DNA of 64,000 nucleotides from Chitinophagales bacterium 33-2 (GTDB taxonomy: Bacteria > Bacteroidota > Bacteroidia > Chitinophagales > Chitinophagaceae): the NCBI GenBank assembly GCA_002050435.1, contig MWYV01000034.1, positions 22,988-86,987 of the forward strand, written 5' to 3'. Shown here one piece after another: positions 54,824 to 63,516 of the stretch. The notes under the pieces are model-generated. The model searched no databases and had not been told where the DNA came from. It saw only the letters and a program-made list of their open reading frames with translations. A program made the translations under genes and the position numbers. How positions within the stretch are numbered: position 1 is the stretch's first letter; each line of letters opens with the position of its first letter.

Positions 54824-56065
54824 TTATGTAAGTTCAATCAAAGTGATCTCCGGCAGAATCCCAACCCTTCCAGGGTAACCTATAAAACCATATCCGCGGT
54901 TGATGTATAAAGTTTGCGGGCCTTCATTATAAAGTCCCATCCATTGTTTGTAAACATATTGAACCGGGCTCCAACGGAACCAGGGAATTTCAACACCAAA
55001 CTGCATTCCATGTGTATGTCCGGCCAGCATCAGATCTATATCAGGATATTTTGGTCTGACCTCCGCATCCCAATGTGTTGGATCATGACTCAGCAAAATT
55101 TTAAATGGAAGATCTTCAGTTCCTGCATACGCCTTGGACAGGTTTCCATATTTAGGAAAATTGCTCAGCGCACTCCAGTTCTGAATTCCCAGCAGGGCGA
55201 TGCTTTCATCTCCTTTTTCAAGAACAACATGTTCATCCATCAACAACTTCCATCCCATCTGTTCCTGTAGGGCTTTCAATTTTTCAAGATTGCTGGCTTT
55301 TTCCGAGGGATGATTCCATTTCGCATAATCCCCATAATCATGGTTTCCTAAAATGGAATACACCCCCATCGGTGCCTTCAATTTTGCAAAAACCTCTTTG
55401 TAGGCATCCATTTCTTCCGCTTTGTTATTTACAAGGTCGCCGGTAAAAACGATCAGGTCGGGTTGAAGCGCATTTGCCATCTCCACTCCTTTTGCAACAG
55501 CCTGTGTATCTGTAAAACTTCCGCAGTGAATGTCGGAGATCTGCACAATTTTCATTCCTTTGAATGCCTGGGGAAGGTTGGGTGATTTTACTGACACCCG
55601 CTTCACCTTATAATTATACTTGTTGCCAAAACCGAGGAGCAGTGTAGAAAACAGGCTCCCCCCTACTGCGATTCCCAGCCATGACAAAAACACGGAACGA
55701 TTCATTTTTCCATCCTGCATGTCTTCTCCTTCTGTGCCCCTGAAAAATAGCTTTCCGGCCAGCCATTGTATGCCTCTTCTGATATCATCAATCAGGAAAA
55801 ATACGGAGGCGATCAGTTTAAAAAGAAAAAAACCAATCAACACAGCAAAGACCACACTTCTTGTGGTTTTTGGAAAGTTCTCGAACAAAGGGAGCAGGAA
55901 TAGCAGGGCAAGGGCCAGCAGGGACAAAGCCCAATAACTAACGTAAATAATGGTCTTGGTGCGGGAACCAGCCGTCTGGCTCAGCATTTTTACGATTTGG
56001 AAAACATAAAAATCCAGTAAAATCATAATTCCGGCCAAAAAGATCCAGGTAGGTGAACTTCTCAT
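54824..56065 (-). CDS. Membrane-anchored metallophosphoesterase
   Basis: 413 residues. Four hydrophobic segments at about 5-125 are followed by a short hydrophilic linker, a further hydrophobic segment (about 122-145) and a calcineurin-like phosphoesterase domain. Metal ligands: QISDIHCGSF, FTGDLVNN, LGNHDYG and AGHTHGMQ. YkuE/YaeI-like enzymes act on UDP-diacylglucosamine or other phospholipid-linked substrates, but the substrate here is not defined. Monocistronic. Confidence 0.88.
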   Translation of the reverse strand: MRSSPTWIFLAGIMILLDFYVFQIVKMLSQTAGSRTKTIIYVSYWALSLLALALLFLLPLFENFPKTTRSVVFAVLIGFFLFKLIASVFFLIDDIRRGIQWLAGKLFFRGTEGEDMQDGKMNRSVFLSWLGIAVGGSLFSTLLLGFGNKYNYKVKRVSVKSPNLPQAFKGMKIVQISDIHCGSFTDTQAVAKGVEMANALQPDLIVFTGDLVNNKAEEMDAYKEVFAKLKAPMGVYSILGNHDYGDYAKWNHPSEKASNLEKLKALQEQMGWKLLMDEHVVLEKGDESIALLGIQNWSALSNFPKYGNLSKAYAGTEDLPFKILLSHDPTHWDAEVRPKYPDIDLMLAGHTHGMQFGVEIPWFRWSPVQYVYKQWMGLYNEGPQTLYINRGYGFIGYPGRVGILPEITLIELT

Positions 56066-56171
56066 AAAAATGCAAATAACCGAAGATTTTCAAAGGCATG
56101 ATATAATTAAAACACAATCTTAGTTTTGGCGGCTGAAACCGTATTTTTGCCCGGACCCGAAAGTGTTGATT

Positions 56172-56852
56172 ATGAAGCTTACATATTATGGACACTCCTG
56201 CTTTTTAATTGAAGCCGGGGGAAAAAAGATCCTTTTTGATCCTTTTATTAAGCCCAATGAGCTTGCCAGGGATATTAAACTGGAATCCATTGAGGCTGAT
56301 TATATCCTGGTGTCCCACGGACATTCAGATCATATCGCCGATTGTGTGCAACTGGCAAGGCAAACAGATGCAACCGTTGTGGCATCTTATGAGGTGTCTG
56401 AATGGCTGAATAAAAGAGGTGTGGAGAAAACGCACCCGATGAATACAGGTGGCAAAAAGACTTTTGATTTTGGAACCGTGAAATGTACGGTGGCACAACA
56501 CTCTTCCGGACTGCCCGACGGCAGTTATGGTGGAAACCCGATGGGATTTATAGTAACTGTTGAAGGCAAAAGCTTTTATTATAGTGGCGATACCTCGCTT
56601 ACCTTGGATATGCAGCTGGTGCCCAGGTGGGGAAAGTCTGAGTTTGCCTTATTGCCTATCGGCGATAACTTCACTATGGGTTATGAAGATGCCATCATTG
56701 CGGCAGAAATGATCCAGTGCAAAAAGATTGTCGGTCTTCATTACGATACCTTCGGTTATATTAAAATTGATCACGAAAAAGTTAAGAAAGCATTTGCCGA
56801 TGCCGGGCTGATATTATTATTACCGGCTATTGGTGAAAGCATTGACATATAA
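56172..56852 (+). CDS. MBL-fold metal-dependent hydrolase (UPF0173-type)
   Basis: 226 residues from the ATG at 56172. The metallo-beta-lactamase signature is VSHGHSDH, followed by further ligands in AQHSSG, YSGDTSL and GLHYDTF. YYGHSCFLIEAGGKKILFDPFI at the N terminus is typical of the UPF0173 group, whose substrates are unknown. It is 15 bp upstream of parA on the same strand and may share its transcript. Confidence 0.87.
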   Translation: MKLTYYGHSCFLIEAGGKKILFDPFIKPNELARDIKLESIEADYILVSHGHSDHIADCVQLARQTDATVVASYEVSEWLNKRGVEKTHPMNTGGKKTFDFGTVKCTVAQHSSGLPDGSYGGNPMGFIVTVEGKSFYYSGDTSLTLDMQLVPRWGKSEFALLPIGDNFTMGYEDAIIAAEMIQCKKIVGLHYDTFGYIKIDHEKVKKAFADAGLILLLPAIGESIDI

Positions 56853-56867
56853 AATTTAAAGGGTTAA

Positions 56868-57671
56868 ATGTCCAAAATAATAGGTGTTGCAAATCAAAAA
56901 GGCGGAGTTGGAAAAACTACGACTGCCATTAACCTGGCAGCTTCTTTAGGGGTGCTGGAATACAAAACCTTGCTGGTGGATGCCGATCCGCAGGCCAACA
57001 GCACAACCGGTGTAGGCTTTGATCTTCAGAACATTACCTATAGCCTTTACGACTGCATGGTCAATCATGCCGGAGCCAAAGATGTAATTCTCCGAACGGA
57101 TATTCCAAACCTGGACCTCATCCCTTCTCATATTGATTTGGTTGGAGCTGAAATAGAAATGATCAACTACCCCAACAGGGAAATGGTTTTAAAACAACTG
57201 ATCGAATCGGTGAAGGAACGGTATGATTTCATTATTGTGGATTGCTCGCCTTCCCTGGGGCTGATCACTGTGAATGCCCTTACAGCAGCCGATTCGGTGA
57301 TCGTACCGGTGCAGTGCGAATTTTTTGCTTTGGAAGGACTTGGAAAATTATTGAATACCATTAAGATCGTTCAAAGCAGGCTCAATACCAGCCTGGTGAT
57401 TGAAGGCATACTGATGACGATGTACGATGGCAGGTTAAGACTTTGCAACCAGGTAGTGGCAGAAGTAAGAAGGCATTTTGAAGACCTGGTGTTCAGCACC
57501 ATCATCCACAGGAATGCACGCCTGAGTGAAGCACCGAGTTTTGGAAAGCCCGTGATCCTTTACGATGCCAACAGTAAAGGAGCCATGAATTATCTGAACC
57601 TTGCCAAGGAGATCCTGCAGAAAAACAATATGACAAAGATCCCTCAGGAAGAAAAGATCATCGAACTATAA
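56868..57671 (+). CDS. parA: Chromosome partitioning ATPase ParA/Soj
   Basis: 267 residues, Walker-type ParA. The deviant P-loop KGGVGKTTTAINLA is at residues about 11-24, and DADPQAN and IVDCSPSLG follow. It acts with ParB on parS to segregate the origin region. A parB gene follows 81 bp downstream. No canonical parS (TGTTTCACGTGAAACA-like) was noticed in the window. Confidence 0.96.
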   Translation: MSKIIGVANQKGGVGKTTTAINLAASLGVLEYKTLLVDADPQANSTTGVGFDLQNITYSLYDCMVNHAGAKDVILRTDIPNLDLIPSHIDLVGAEIEMINYPNREMVLKQLIESVKERYDFIIVDCSPSLGLITVNALTAADSVIVPVQCEFFALEGLGKLLNTIKIVQSRLNTSLVIEGILMTMYDGRLRLCNQVVAEVRRHFEDLVFSTIIHRNARLSEAPSFGKPVILYDANSKGAMNYLNLAKEILQKNNMTKIPQEEKIIEL

Positions 57672-57752
57672 GTTGGGTTGCAGCATTGCCGTTTTCTTAA
57701 CACAGGCATCTGCTAAATTTGTCAACGGTTCATCACCATCCAATAAATAATA

Positions 57753-58667
57753 ATGAGTACGCCGAAACAAAATAAAGATGCATTGGGAAAAGGCATCCGC
57801 TCCCTTCTCCAAAGCATTGATACCGATTTAAAAAATACTACAGGACAATTACAACCACAGGCAATGGAAGCCGCTACAGGGATTTTGCGTTTGCCCATTG
57901 AAAACATTGAAACAAATCCAAAACAGCCACGCAGGGATTTTGATGAACAGGCACTCCAGGAACTTGCCAACTCCATTAAACTGCATGACATCATTCAGCC
58001 CATCACTGTTTCCAAACTGCATGGTAATAAATACAGGCTGATCTCTGGTGAAAGAAGGCTGCGGGCTTGCAAACTGGCAGGGTTGAAAGATATTCCTGCC
58101 TATATCAGGCAGGCCAATGACCAGGAATTGCTGGAACTGGCTTTATTGGAAAACCTGCAGCGGGAAGACCTGAATGCCATGGAAATTGCTTTGAGCTATA
58201 AGAGAATGATGGAAGAACTGGATCATACCCAGGAGCAGGTGGCAGAAAGAATGGGTAAGGACAGAAGCACGGTAACCAATTACCTGAGGCTTTTAAAATT
58301 GCCGCCCGACATACAGGTGGCTGTTAGAAACGGAGAGATCAGCATGGGTCATGCACGCGCGTTGGTGAATGTGGATACCATCGACAAACAACTGTATATT
58401 TTTGATGAGATCAAAACCAAGCAACTTTCAGTAAGACAAACCGAATTGCTGGTAAGAAATCTTTATAAAGAAAAAGAAGGCAAAAAACCGGCAGCAGCTG
58501 CCATGCCCGAATCTTATAAAAAAGTGGAAGACAAATTGTGTTCACACTTTAGTACAAGAGTGAAATTAAAACACAGCAAGAACGGAAGCGGCCAGATAAG
58601 TTTCGACTATTATTCATTGGAAGAACTGAACAAATTACTGGACCAAATGAATGTCACCATTGAATAA
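57753..58667 (+). CDS. parB: Chromosome partitioning protein ParB
   Basis: 304 residues. The N-terminal ParB/Srx domain carries the CTP-binding GERRLRACKLAG (about 93-104), preceded by ENIETNPKQPRRDFDE. The HTH lies at about 160-180 (EQVAERMGKDRSTVTNYLRLLKLP), and a C-terminal dimer domain ends the protein. Complete. Its 3' end overlaps the DUF5683 gene by 17 bp. Confidence 0.96.
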   Translation: MSTPKQNKDALGKGIRSLLQSIDTDLKNTTGQLQPQAMEAATGILRLPIENIETNPKQPRRDFDEQALQELANSIKLHDIIQPITVSKLHGNKYRLISGERRLRACKLAGLKDIPAYIRQANDQELLELALLENLQREDLNAMEIALSYKRMMEELDHTQEQVAERMGKDRSTVTNYLRLLKLPPDIQVAVRNGEISMGHARALVNVDTIDKQLYIFDEIKTKQLSVRQTELLVRNLYKEKEGKKPAAAAMPESYKKVEDKLCSHFSTRVKLKHSKNGSGQISFDYYSLEELNKLLDQMNVTIE

Positions 58668-59304
58668 AAGCAAATATTACATACAGGTTTTTATTTGCTT
58701 CAGCTTTTTCCTTTTAAATGCACTGCACCTATCTGCGCAGTCCGACAGTCTGCGAAATTTAATCACCGTTGACTCCGCGATTCGCATTGAGAGCCCGGTT
58801 ATCACAAATAATTCAGCGGTGGATTCTGTATTACTGAATCACTCACCCAGGAAGGCCGCTATAAGATCTGCCATTTTACCAGGCTGGGGACAGGCCTACA
58901 ATAAAAGATACTGGAAGATTCCAATAATATATGGAGCACTTGGAACTACAGGTGCCATTTTTGTTTTTAATTTAAAAACTTACCGCGAATTAAGGTTTGC
59001 TTACAGGGCAAGAGTGGAAGCTTCACCACCCATACGCGATTCATCAAATTACAATACCCTGAGAGAATTTTACAGGGTGGTTGATATCAATGCTATCCGC
59101 ACCTTCAGGGATGAATACAGGAGGAACATTGATTTTTCCATTTTATTTTTCCTGCTTTTCTGGGGATTAAATGTAGTGGATGCAACGGTGGATGCACACT
59201 TACGCAGTTTTGATGTGAGTCCTGATCTGAGTTTTAAATTTAAACCCGGTTATAGTGAAATGGCCCGTACCACCGGAATTAGTTTCATCATAGGAATAAA
59301 ATAA
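58651..59304 (+). CDS. DUF5683 family membrane protein
   Basis: 217 residues. Signal anchor (about 10-30, LSAQ), then SAILPGWGQAYNKRYWKIPIIYGALG, a hallmark of this Bacteroidota family downstream of parB, followed by two further hydrophobic segments. Function is unknown. Its start lies inside parB (17-bp overlap), and dapB follows 4 bp after its stop. Confidence 0.88.
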   Translation: MSPLNKSKYYIQVFICFSFFLLNALHLSAQSDSLRNLITVDSAIRIESPVITNNSAVDSVLLNHSPRKAAIRSAILPGWGQAYNKRYWKIPIIYGALGTTGAIFVFNLKTYRELRFAYRARVEASPPIRDSSNYNTLREFYRVVDINAIRTFRDEYRRNIDFSILFFLLFWGLNVVDATVDAHLRSFDVSPDLSFKFKPGYSEMARTTGISFIIGIK

Positions 59305-59307
59305 TCT

Positions 59308-60027
59308 ATGCGCATTGCTTTGATCGGATATGGAAAGATGGGTAGGTTGATTGAAGAAATGGCCATTGCAAAAGGACATGAAATTGTTTTAAAGGTTTCA
59401 AGCAGCAACCTGGATGCTTTTACTGTTGAAAACTTTTCGATGGCTGATGTTGCCATAGAATTTACAAGCCCTGAAGCGGCATTTGAAAATGTAAGAAAAT
59501 GCATGGATGCAGGCATTGCGGTGGTTTCAGGATCTACAGGATGGAATGACCGCATGGAGGATGCAAGGAAATATTGTATTGAAAAAAACACGGCTTTTCT
59601 CCATTCCAGTAATTTCAGCATTGGGGTGAATATATTTTTTGAGATCAACAAACAGCTTGCAGAATTGATGTCGGACCAAACCGATTATGATGTGCAGATC
59701 AAAGAGATTCATCATACAGCCAAAAAAGACGCGCCCAGCGGAACGGCGGTTACCATAGCAGAACAGATCCTTTCAAAACTTGAATGGAAAAAACAATGGG
59801 TGAAAGCAAAAACACAATCGCCCGAAGATCTGTTTATTAAAAGTGAAAGAACCGATCCCGCACCCGGAACCCATTTGATAAAATACAGTTCCGATATTGA
59901 TGATATAGAGATCATACATACTGCGCACAACCGGAAAGGATTTGCTTCGGGTGCTATTGCCGCTGCTGAATTTATAGCCGGGAAGAAGGGAGTATTTACC
60001 ATGCGGGAGGTGTTGGGGGTTAGCTAA
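59308..60027 (+). CDS. dapB: 4-hydroxy-tetrahydrodipicolinate reductase
   Basis: 239 residues, the lysine/diaminopimelate pathway reductase. The nucleotide-binding start MRIALIGYGKMGRLIEEM is intact; SGSTGW, the catalytic EIHHTAKKDAPSGTA and a C-terminal HNRKGFASGAIAAAEF motif match the family. Required for peptidoglycan precursor synthesis. Last gene of the par operon. Confidence 0.95.
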   Translation: MRIALIGYGKMGRLIEEMAIAKGHEIVLKVSSSNLDAFTVENFSMADVAIEFTSPEAAFENVRKCMDAGIAVVSGSTGWNDRMEDARKYCIEKNTAFLHSSNFSIGVNIFFEINKQLAELMSDQTDYDVQIKEIHHTAKKDAPSGTAVTIAEQILSKLEWKKQWVKAKTQSPEDLFIKSERTDPAPGTHLIKYSSDIDDIEIIHTAHNRKGFASGAIAAAEFIAGKKGVFTMREVLGVS

Positions 60028-60508
60028 ACAACTCAACGATTAAATGCCGCCCCTGTTTGCCGCGAAGACGGAAAGGCGCTAAGGCCGTCCTCGGGACGAG
60101 CGATGGAGGAGCGACGAAGCAATCCCCTGCCCTTCCCAAATCTTTTAGCTTATACACTAGCTATACACTAGCTATACCTAAGCTATACCTAAGCAATGCT
60201 ACCTGTCAGGACGATCCGGGTTCTTTCTTCTCACTTAACTTTCATTCATGAATAAAAAAATTACATCGTCACCCTATACATCCCCTTTGCTCAAAAGGTT
60301 AGGAAACCCTTCACAAGGTTTTGCAAGCCTTTCAAGCCCTTATGAAAGGCAGTGGGCTTCATTCCTGGAGTCGTCAGCAAAAACACCACTTTCTTTTTTG
60401 TATTTTACCGTCCTGATATAATCACCAGAACTTATATGGGAAAAGCAAAAATATAGGTCGACTCATTTAATTTACTTACCTTTGGCGTTACTATTGACGA
60501 CCGTTAGC
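60028..60508. other. Intergenic region between dapB and higB
   Basis: 481 bp. Near 60055 it contains GCCGCGAAGACGGAAAGGCGC, a relative of the dispersed motif at 39.0 kb. An 11-bp tandem repeat follows at 60151-60194 (own entry), then a stretch with AAGCCTTTCAAGCCC and CTTATGAAAGGC near 60320. I see no gene. GTTAGC immediately precedes the higB ATG, which may be the trailing core of a cassette site. Confidence 0.45.
60151..60194 (+). repeat. 11-bp tandem repeat, four units
   Basis: TATACACTAGC twice, then TATACCTAAGC twice, with exact 11-bp period. The sequence differs from the TTCAACAACTG repeats but the period is the same. Confidence 0.85.
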
Positions 60509-60790
60509 ATGATCAAAAGCTTTGGAAATAGAGAGACTGAGAGCATTTGGATTGGTGAACGAGTAAAAAAGCTGCCATTACAAATTCAAGAAGTCGGAAG
60601 AAGAAAACTTAGAATGATAAATAATGCGGTAGACCTGAACGACCTCAAAATTCCTCCAGCTAATAGATTGGAGAAACTTGCGGGCGATCTGAAAAGCTTC
60701 TATAGCATTCGCATCAATAATCAGTGGAGAATCATTTTTAAATGGAACTCTGGCAATGCTTCAGAAGTTGAAATAATTGACTACCATTAA
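60509..60790 (+). CDS. higB: HigB-type toxin
   Basis: 93 residues from the ATG at 60509; the track start adds 9 residues. IKSFGNRETESIWIGERVKKLP, VGRRKLRMINNA, PANRLEKLAGD and YSIRINNQWRIIFKW are features of the RelE/HigB-like killer family, mRNA interferases of type II systems. The antitoxin gene follows 11 bp downstream, the reversed order typical of higBA. A HigBA module with an attC-like site at its end is a common cargo of integron cassette arrays. Confidence 0.92.
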   Translation: MIKSFGNRETESIWIGERVKKLPLQIQEVGRRKLRMINNAVDLNDLKIPPANRLEKLAGDLKSFYSIRINNQWRIIFKWNSGNASEVEIIDYH

Positions 60791-60801
60791 AAACTTAAAT
60801 A

Positions 60802-61101
60802 ATGGCAAACCTTAAGAACATTCATCCAGGTGAAATATTAATGGAAGAATTCTTGATTCCATTCGAGATTACAGCCTATAAGCTCTCAAAGGATATAGGC
60901 ATTCCACAAACCAGGATTTCAGAGATCTTAAAGGGAAACAGAAGGATTACCGCAGATACAGCTCTTAGACTAAGCCAATATTTTGGAAATTCTGCTAAGT
61001 TCTGGCTGGGGCTGCAAGATGATTTTGATTTGGAAGAAGTGAGTATAGCTAAAGAACCGGAGATTAAAGCAATCAAGCCGTTGTCAAAGAACGCCGCATA
61101 A
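60802..61101 (+). CDS. higA: HigA-type antitoxin
   Basis: 99 residues. The N-terminal IHPGEILMEEFLIPFEI and the XRE-type HTH (YKLSKDIGIPQTRISEILKGNRRITADTALRLSQYF) are standard HigA. It neutralises HigB and represses its own promoter. Its TAA stop lies inside the GCATAAC end of the attC-like site, a placement seen in integron cassettes. Confidence 0.93.
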   Translation: MANLKNIHPGEILMEEFLIPFEITAYKLSKDIGIPQTRISEILKGNRRITADTALRLSQYFGNSAKFWLGLQDDFDLEEVSIAKEPEIKAIKPLSKNAA

Positions 61102-61239
61102 CATGGGTTTTGCAAAAGTTGGGCTGAAGAATATGATTCCGCTATAGTAATTTGGCATTAATAAAAATGTCTCTTTAATGGGCCAAGCGGGCAGTTGGAA
61201 TTCTATTGCCCAACCTTCGCAAAGCCCCGAACGTTAGGC
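61096..61239 (+). other. attC-like integron recombination site (144 bp)
   Basis: The outer pair is GCATAAC (61096-61102) and GTTAGGC (61233-61239); the second fits the attC R' core GTTRRRY, and the first pairs with it in 6 of 7 positions. The inner pair GTTTTGCAAAAGTTGGGC (61107-61124) and GCCCAACCTTCGCAAAGC (61208-61225) are inverted with 15 of 18 matches plus a wobble. The spacer between the two pairs is unequal (4 and 8 nt), as in attC sites, and the loop is about 83 nt. This is the fold of long attC/VCR-like sites recognised as single strands by IntI. No integrase gene is in the window. Confidence 0.7.
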
Positions 61240-61504
61240 GCAATTCCCCCCTATTCCGGAACAGAATTAAATTCTTTGGCTAACGGATGAACAGTCCGAA
61301 CTTTATGGCGACTCTTTGCAAGGCCGAGTTAAACATTGGTGGTTTAAAACCCCGTGCGTCATTCTGGTTGAAATGCAATGTCAATTTAATTTGGCAGTTG
61401 ATGAATTCAGTGGTGGTGCCACGATTTATCGGAGCAACCCCGTTCAGAATAATTTATAATCTATACTGCATTTTCTTAGGGTCATTTTTTTTCATTTTAA
61501 AAAG
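61240..61504 (+). other. Non-coding leader upstream of the IS110 transposase
   Basis: 265 bp with no convincing gene. IS110-group elements carry a structured non-coding RNA (bridge RNA) upstream of the transposase, so this is the place to look. One candidate hairpin is GAGTTAAACATTGGTGGTTTAAAAC (TTAAAC/GTTTAA, near 61330). The left boundary of the element was not determined. A second GGCTAAC ... GTTAAAC pair (61278-61334) is not convincingly complementary. Confidence 0.4.
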
Positions 61505-62314
61505 ATGATTATGACAAAATTGGAAATGGATGTTATCAATCCTCGTTGCGCAGGTATTGACATCGGTAGTCGCTCTCACTTTGTGGCGGTAGGCCAGGGA
61601 CTGGAAGAAGTAAAAGAATTTGGTGTTTATGCAGAGGATTTAACTGCTATCTGCGACCATTTGAAAAGCCACAACATTAATGCTGTGGCCATGGAAAGCA
61701 CAGGCACATACTGGCAAAACCTGTATGTAGAACTTGTTAAACAAGGTTTCGATGTAACTCTTTGTAATGGCAAGTTTACCAAAAACATCAAAGGCAAAAA
61801 AACAGATGTAAAAGATGCAAGGTGGATTCAAAAATTGCACAGCATTGGATTGCTCAGCGGAAGTTTTTTACCCGACGACACTACAGAAACCCTGCGAACT
61901 TATTGCAGGCAAAGAACAAACTGGCTGCAATTATCTGTGGAAGCAACACACAAAATGCAGAAGTATCTAAAGTTGCTCAATTTCAGATTGGATGTAGTAG
62001 TAAAAGATGTTTGCGGACTTACCGGTCTTGCCATCATCGCAGACATTTGCAATGGCAATCTTGACCCTCAAAAGCTTGCCGAACACCGTCATGGCAACTG
62101 CAAAAAATCTTATGACGAAATTGCAAAAGCCTTAAAGGGGAACAACCGAAAAGATTACCTGTTTGGCTTAAAACAAGAATATGACAGTTATTTATTTTTT
62201 CAAAAAAAGATAGCAGACTGTGATAAGCAAATCAACAGTTTTTTAAAAGTGCAGATAAACACAGACCCGGTAAAAAAAAACTTCGTACCGATGACAAGGT
62301 ACATAAACGGGTAA
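61505..62314 (+). CDS. IS110 family transposase, N-terminal DEDD domain
   Basis: 269 residues in this frame, comprising the RuvC-like DEDD domain. Candidate catalytic residues are the Asp in AGIDIGSRSHF, the Glu in AMESTGTYW and the two Asps in KTDVKDARWI. The frame leaves the transposase at the run of nine A at 62272-62280 and stops at 62314. The C-terminal domain continues in the -1 frame from the same A-run; together they would make about 451 residues, a normal IS110 length in Bacteroidota. Start ATG at 61505 (or 61511). Confidence 0.88.
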   Translation: MIMTKLEMDVINPRCAGIDIGSRSHFVAVGQGLEEVKEFGVYAEDLTAICDHLKSHNINAVAMESTGTYWQNLYVELVKQGFDVTLCNGKFTKNIKGKKTDVKDARWIQKLHSIGLLSGSFLPDDTTETLRTYCRQRTNWLQLSVEATHKMQKYLKLLNFRLDVVVKDVCGLTGLAIIADICNGNLDPQKLAEHRHGNCKKSYDEIAKALKGNNRKDYLFGLKQEYDSYLFFQKKIADCDKQINSFLKVQINTDPVKKNFVPMTRYING

Positions 62315-62382
62315 ACAAAAATGCATTAAAGGGCATTGACTTAAACCAGGCTGCTTTCCAATATTTTGGCGGAGTAGATTTA

Positions 62383-62859
62383 ATGAAAATAGAAGGCCTC
62401 AGCCACGCCACTATTTTAACCATCATGAGCGAAGTTGGCCCGGAAGGTTTTAAAAAATTTGAAACCGCCAAGCAATTTGCAAGTTGGCTGCGGCTGGCAC
62501 CCAATAATAAAATAAGTGGGGGAAAAGTCTTAAGTAATAAAATACCCAAAGGCAGCAACCGGTTGAAAATTGCTTTACGAAATGCAGCCAATGCCATTGG
62601 AAATTTAAAAGACACTCACCTTTCTGATTTTTTTAAACGAGTGGCTTACCGCAGAGGCAGAACAGCGGCCGTAAGTGCCACTGCACGAAAGCTCGCTGTT
62701 ATCATCTGGAACATGATATCGAAAGGAATCGCCTACACAACTCCAACTGAATATCTGTTTCTTGACCAGAAAAGAAAAGCTAAAGTGATAGACAAAATCA
62801 GAAAAAACATTGCTAAATTGGATCTTAAACCTGACGACCTTGGCTTTGTAACCACTTGA
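62383..62859 (+). CDS. IS110 family transposase, C-terminal Tnp_20 domain (shifted frame)
   Basis: 158 residues as listed. The frame is open upstream to the A-run, beginning KKLRTDDKVHKRVNKNALKG, so the 62383 ATG is probably not a real start. The domain has KIEGLSHATILTIMSEVGP and FASWLRLAPNNKISGGKVLS, where the Ser in ISGGK matches the catalytic serine position of IS110 transposases. A -1 shift at A AAA AAC (62275-62281) would join it to the N-terminal part; otherwise the element is a pseudogene. Confidence 0.85.
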   Translation: MKIEGLSHATILTIMSEVGPEGFKKFETAKQFASWLRLAPNNKISGGKVLSNKIPKGSNRLKIALRNAANAIGNLKDTHLSDFFKRVAYRRGRTAAVSATARKLAVIIWNMISKGIAYTTPTEYLFLDQKRKAKVIDKIRKNIAKLDLKPDDLGFVTT

Positions 62860-62925
62860 TTAATAGCAGGTATAAAAAACGTTAGTCAGAATTTATTTCA
62901 ACCTTTCTCGTTAATTCAGACAGCA

Positions 62926-63516
62926 ATGAGACAATCTCTTTTTCTATCATTACTTTTCTGCTTTTTGACACTCTTTGCTTGCGGACAACGGGCAACCAGA
63001 AGACCGCAAACTGCTACCACTATCAGCCAGCCAGATACATTTTCAGGTCGGTACTTTGCCGTGACATTAGTTAACAATGATACGGTACCTGTTCTTTTGA
63101 AACTTGGACCAAGAAGTCAAATTGACAACAAAGACACAATGAACTTAGCCAGGACTTATCCTTGCAGCAATCCTTCTGTAGGTGAATACTATGACTTGCA
63201 TGACCTTTTAAGTTGGGAAGGCAGTTGTGTTACTTGGTACACGCTGCAGCTAATCAAGCCTGCAGACACGATCCGATTTGTAGTCAAACTCAAAGATTTT
63301 GACAAGTCAGACACATCACGACTTTACTATTGCTACACAAGAGAAATCACCACCACCGACAGACAGCTTAATATGTACGCTGACCGTACAAAAATCTACA
63401 TGCAAAAAGAAGAGCGAAACTTCCAGACAAGCTATGTAGTTCTAGACAAACATGCGCCTAACAGCGGTTTTGCAATAGGCTGGCAGACGGTAAGGAAATC
63501 GGCAACAAATCGCTAA
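62926..63516 (+). CDS. Hypothetical lipoprotein after the IS110 element
   Basis: 196 residues. Lipoprotein leader with lipobox TLFACG (Cys at about residue 19), then Arg-rich QRATRRPQTAT and a beta-rich body with several Cys (TYPCSNPS, GSCVTWY, LYYCYTRE). Unrecognised. It is in the accessory tail downstream of the IS and may be a cassette-borne gene, though no clear attC follows. ATG start. Confidence 0.7.
   Translation: MRQSLFLSLLFCFLTLFACGQRATRRPQTATTISQPDTFSGRYFAVTLVNNDTVPVLLKLGPRSQIDNKDTMNLARTYPCSNPSVGEYYDLHDLLSWEGSCVTWYTLQLIKPADTIRFVVKLKDFDKSDTSRLYYCYTREITTTDRQLNMYADRTKIYMQKEERNFQTSYVVLDKHAPNSGFAIGWQTVRKSATNR

Larger units (their letters stand above)
61505..62859 (+). mobile_element. 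IS110-family insertion sequence (core)
   Basis: Coordinates cover the transposase only. The ends were not resolved, as IS110 elements lack clear terminal inverted repeats. It sits about 265 bp after the attC-like site. Some IS1111/IS110-group elements are known to insert in attC sites. Only one copy is in the window. Confidence 0.85.

Noticed and set aside
56868-58667. parS site near parAB
   Set aside because: I looked for a GTTTCACGTGAAAC-like palindrome by eye and did not find one in the window; a pattern search would be needed to exclude a variant.
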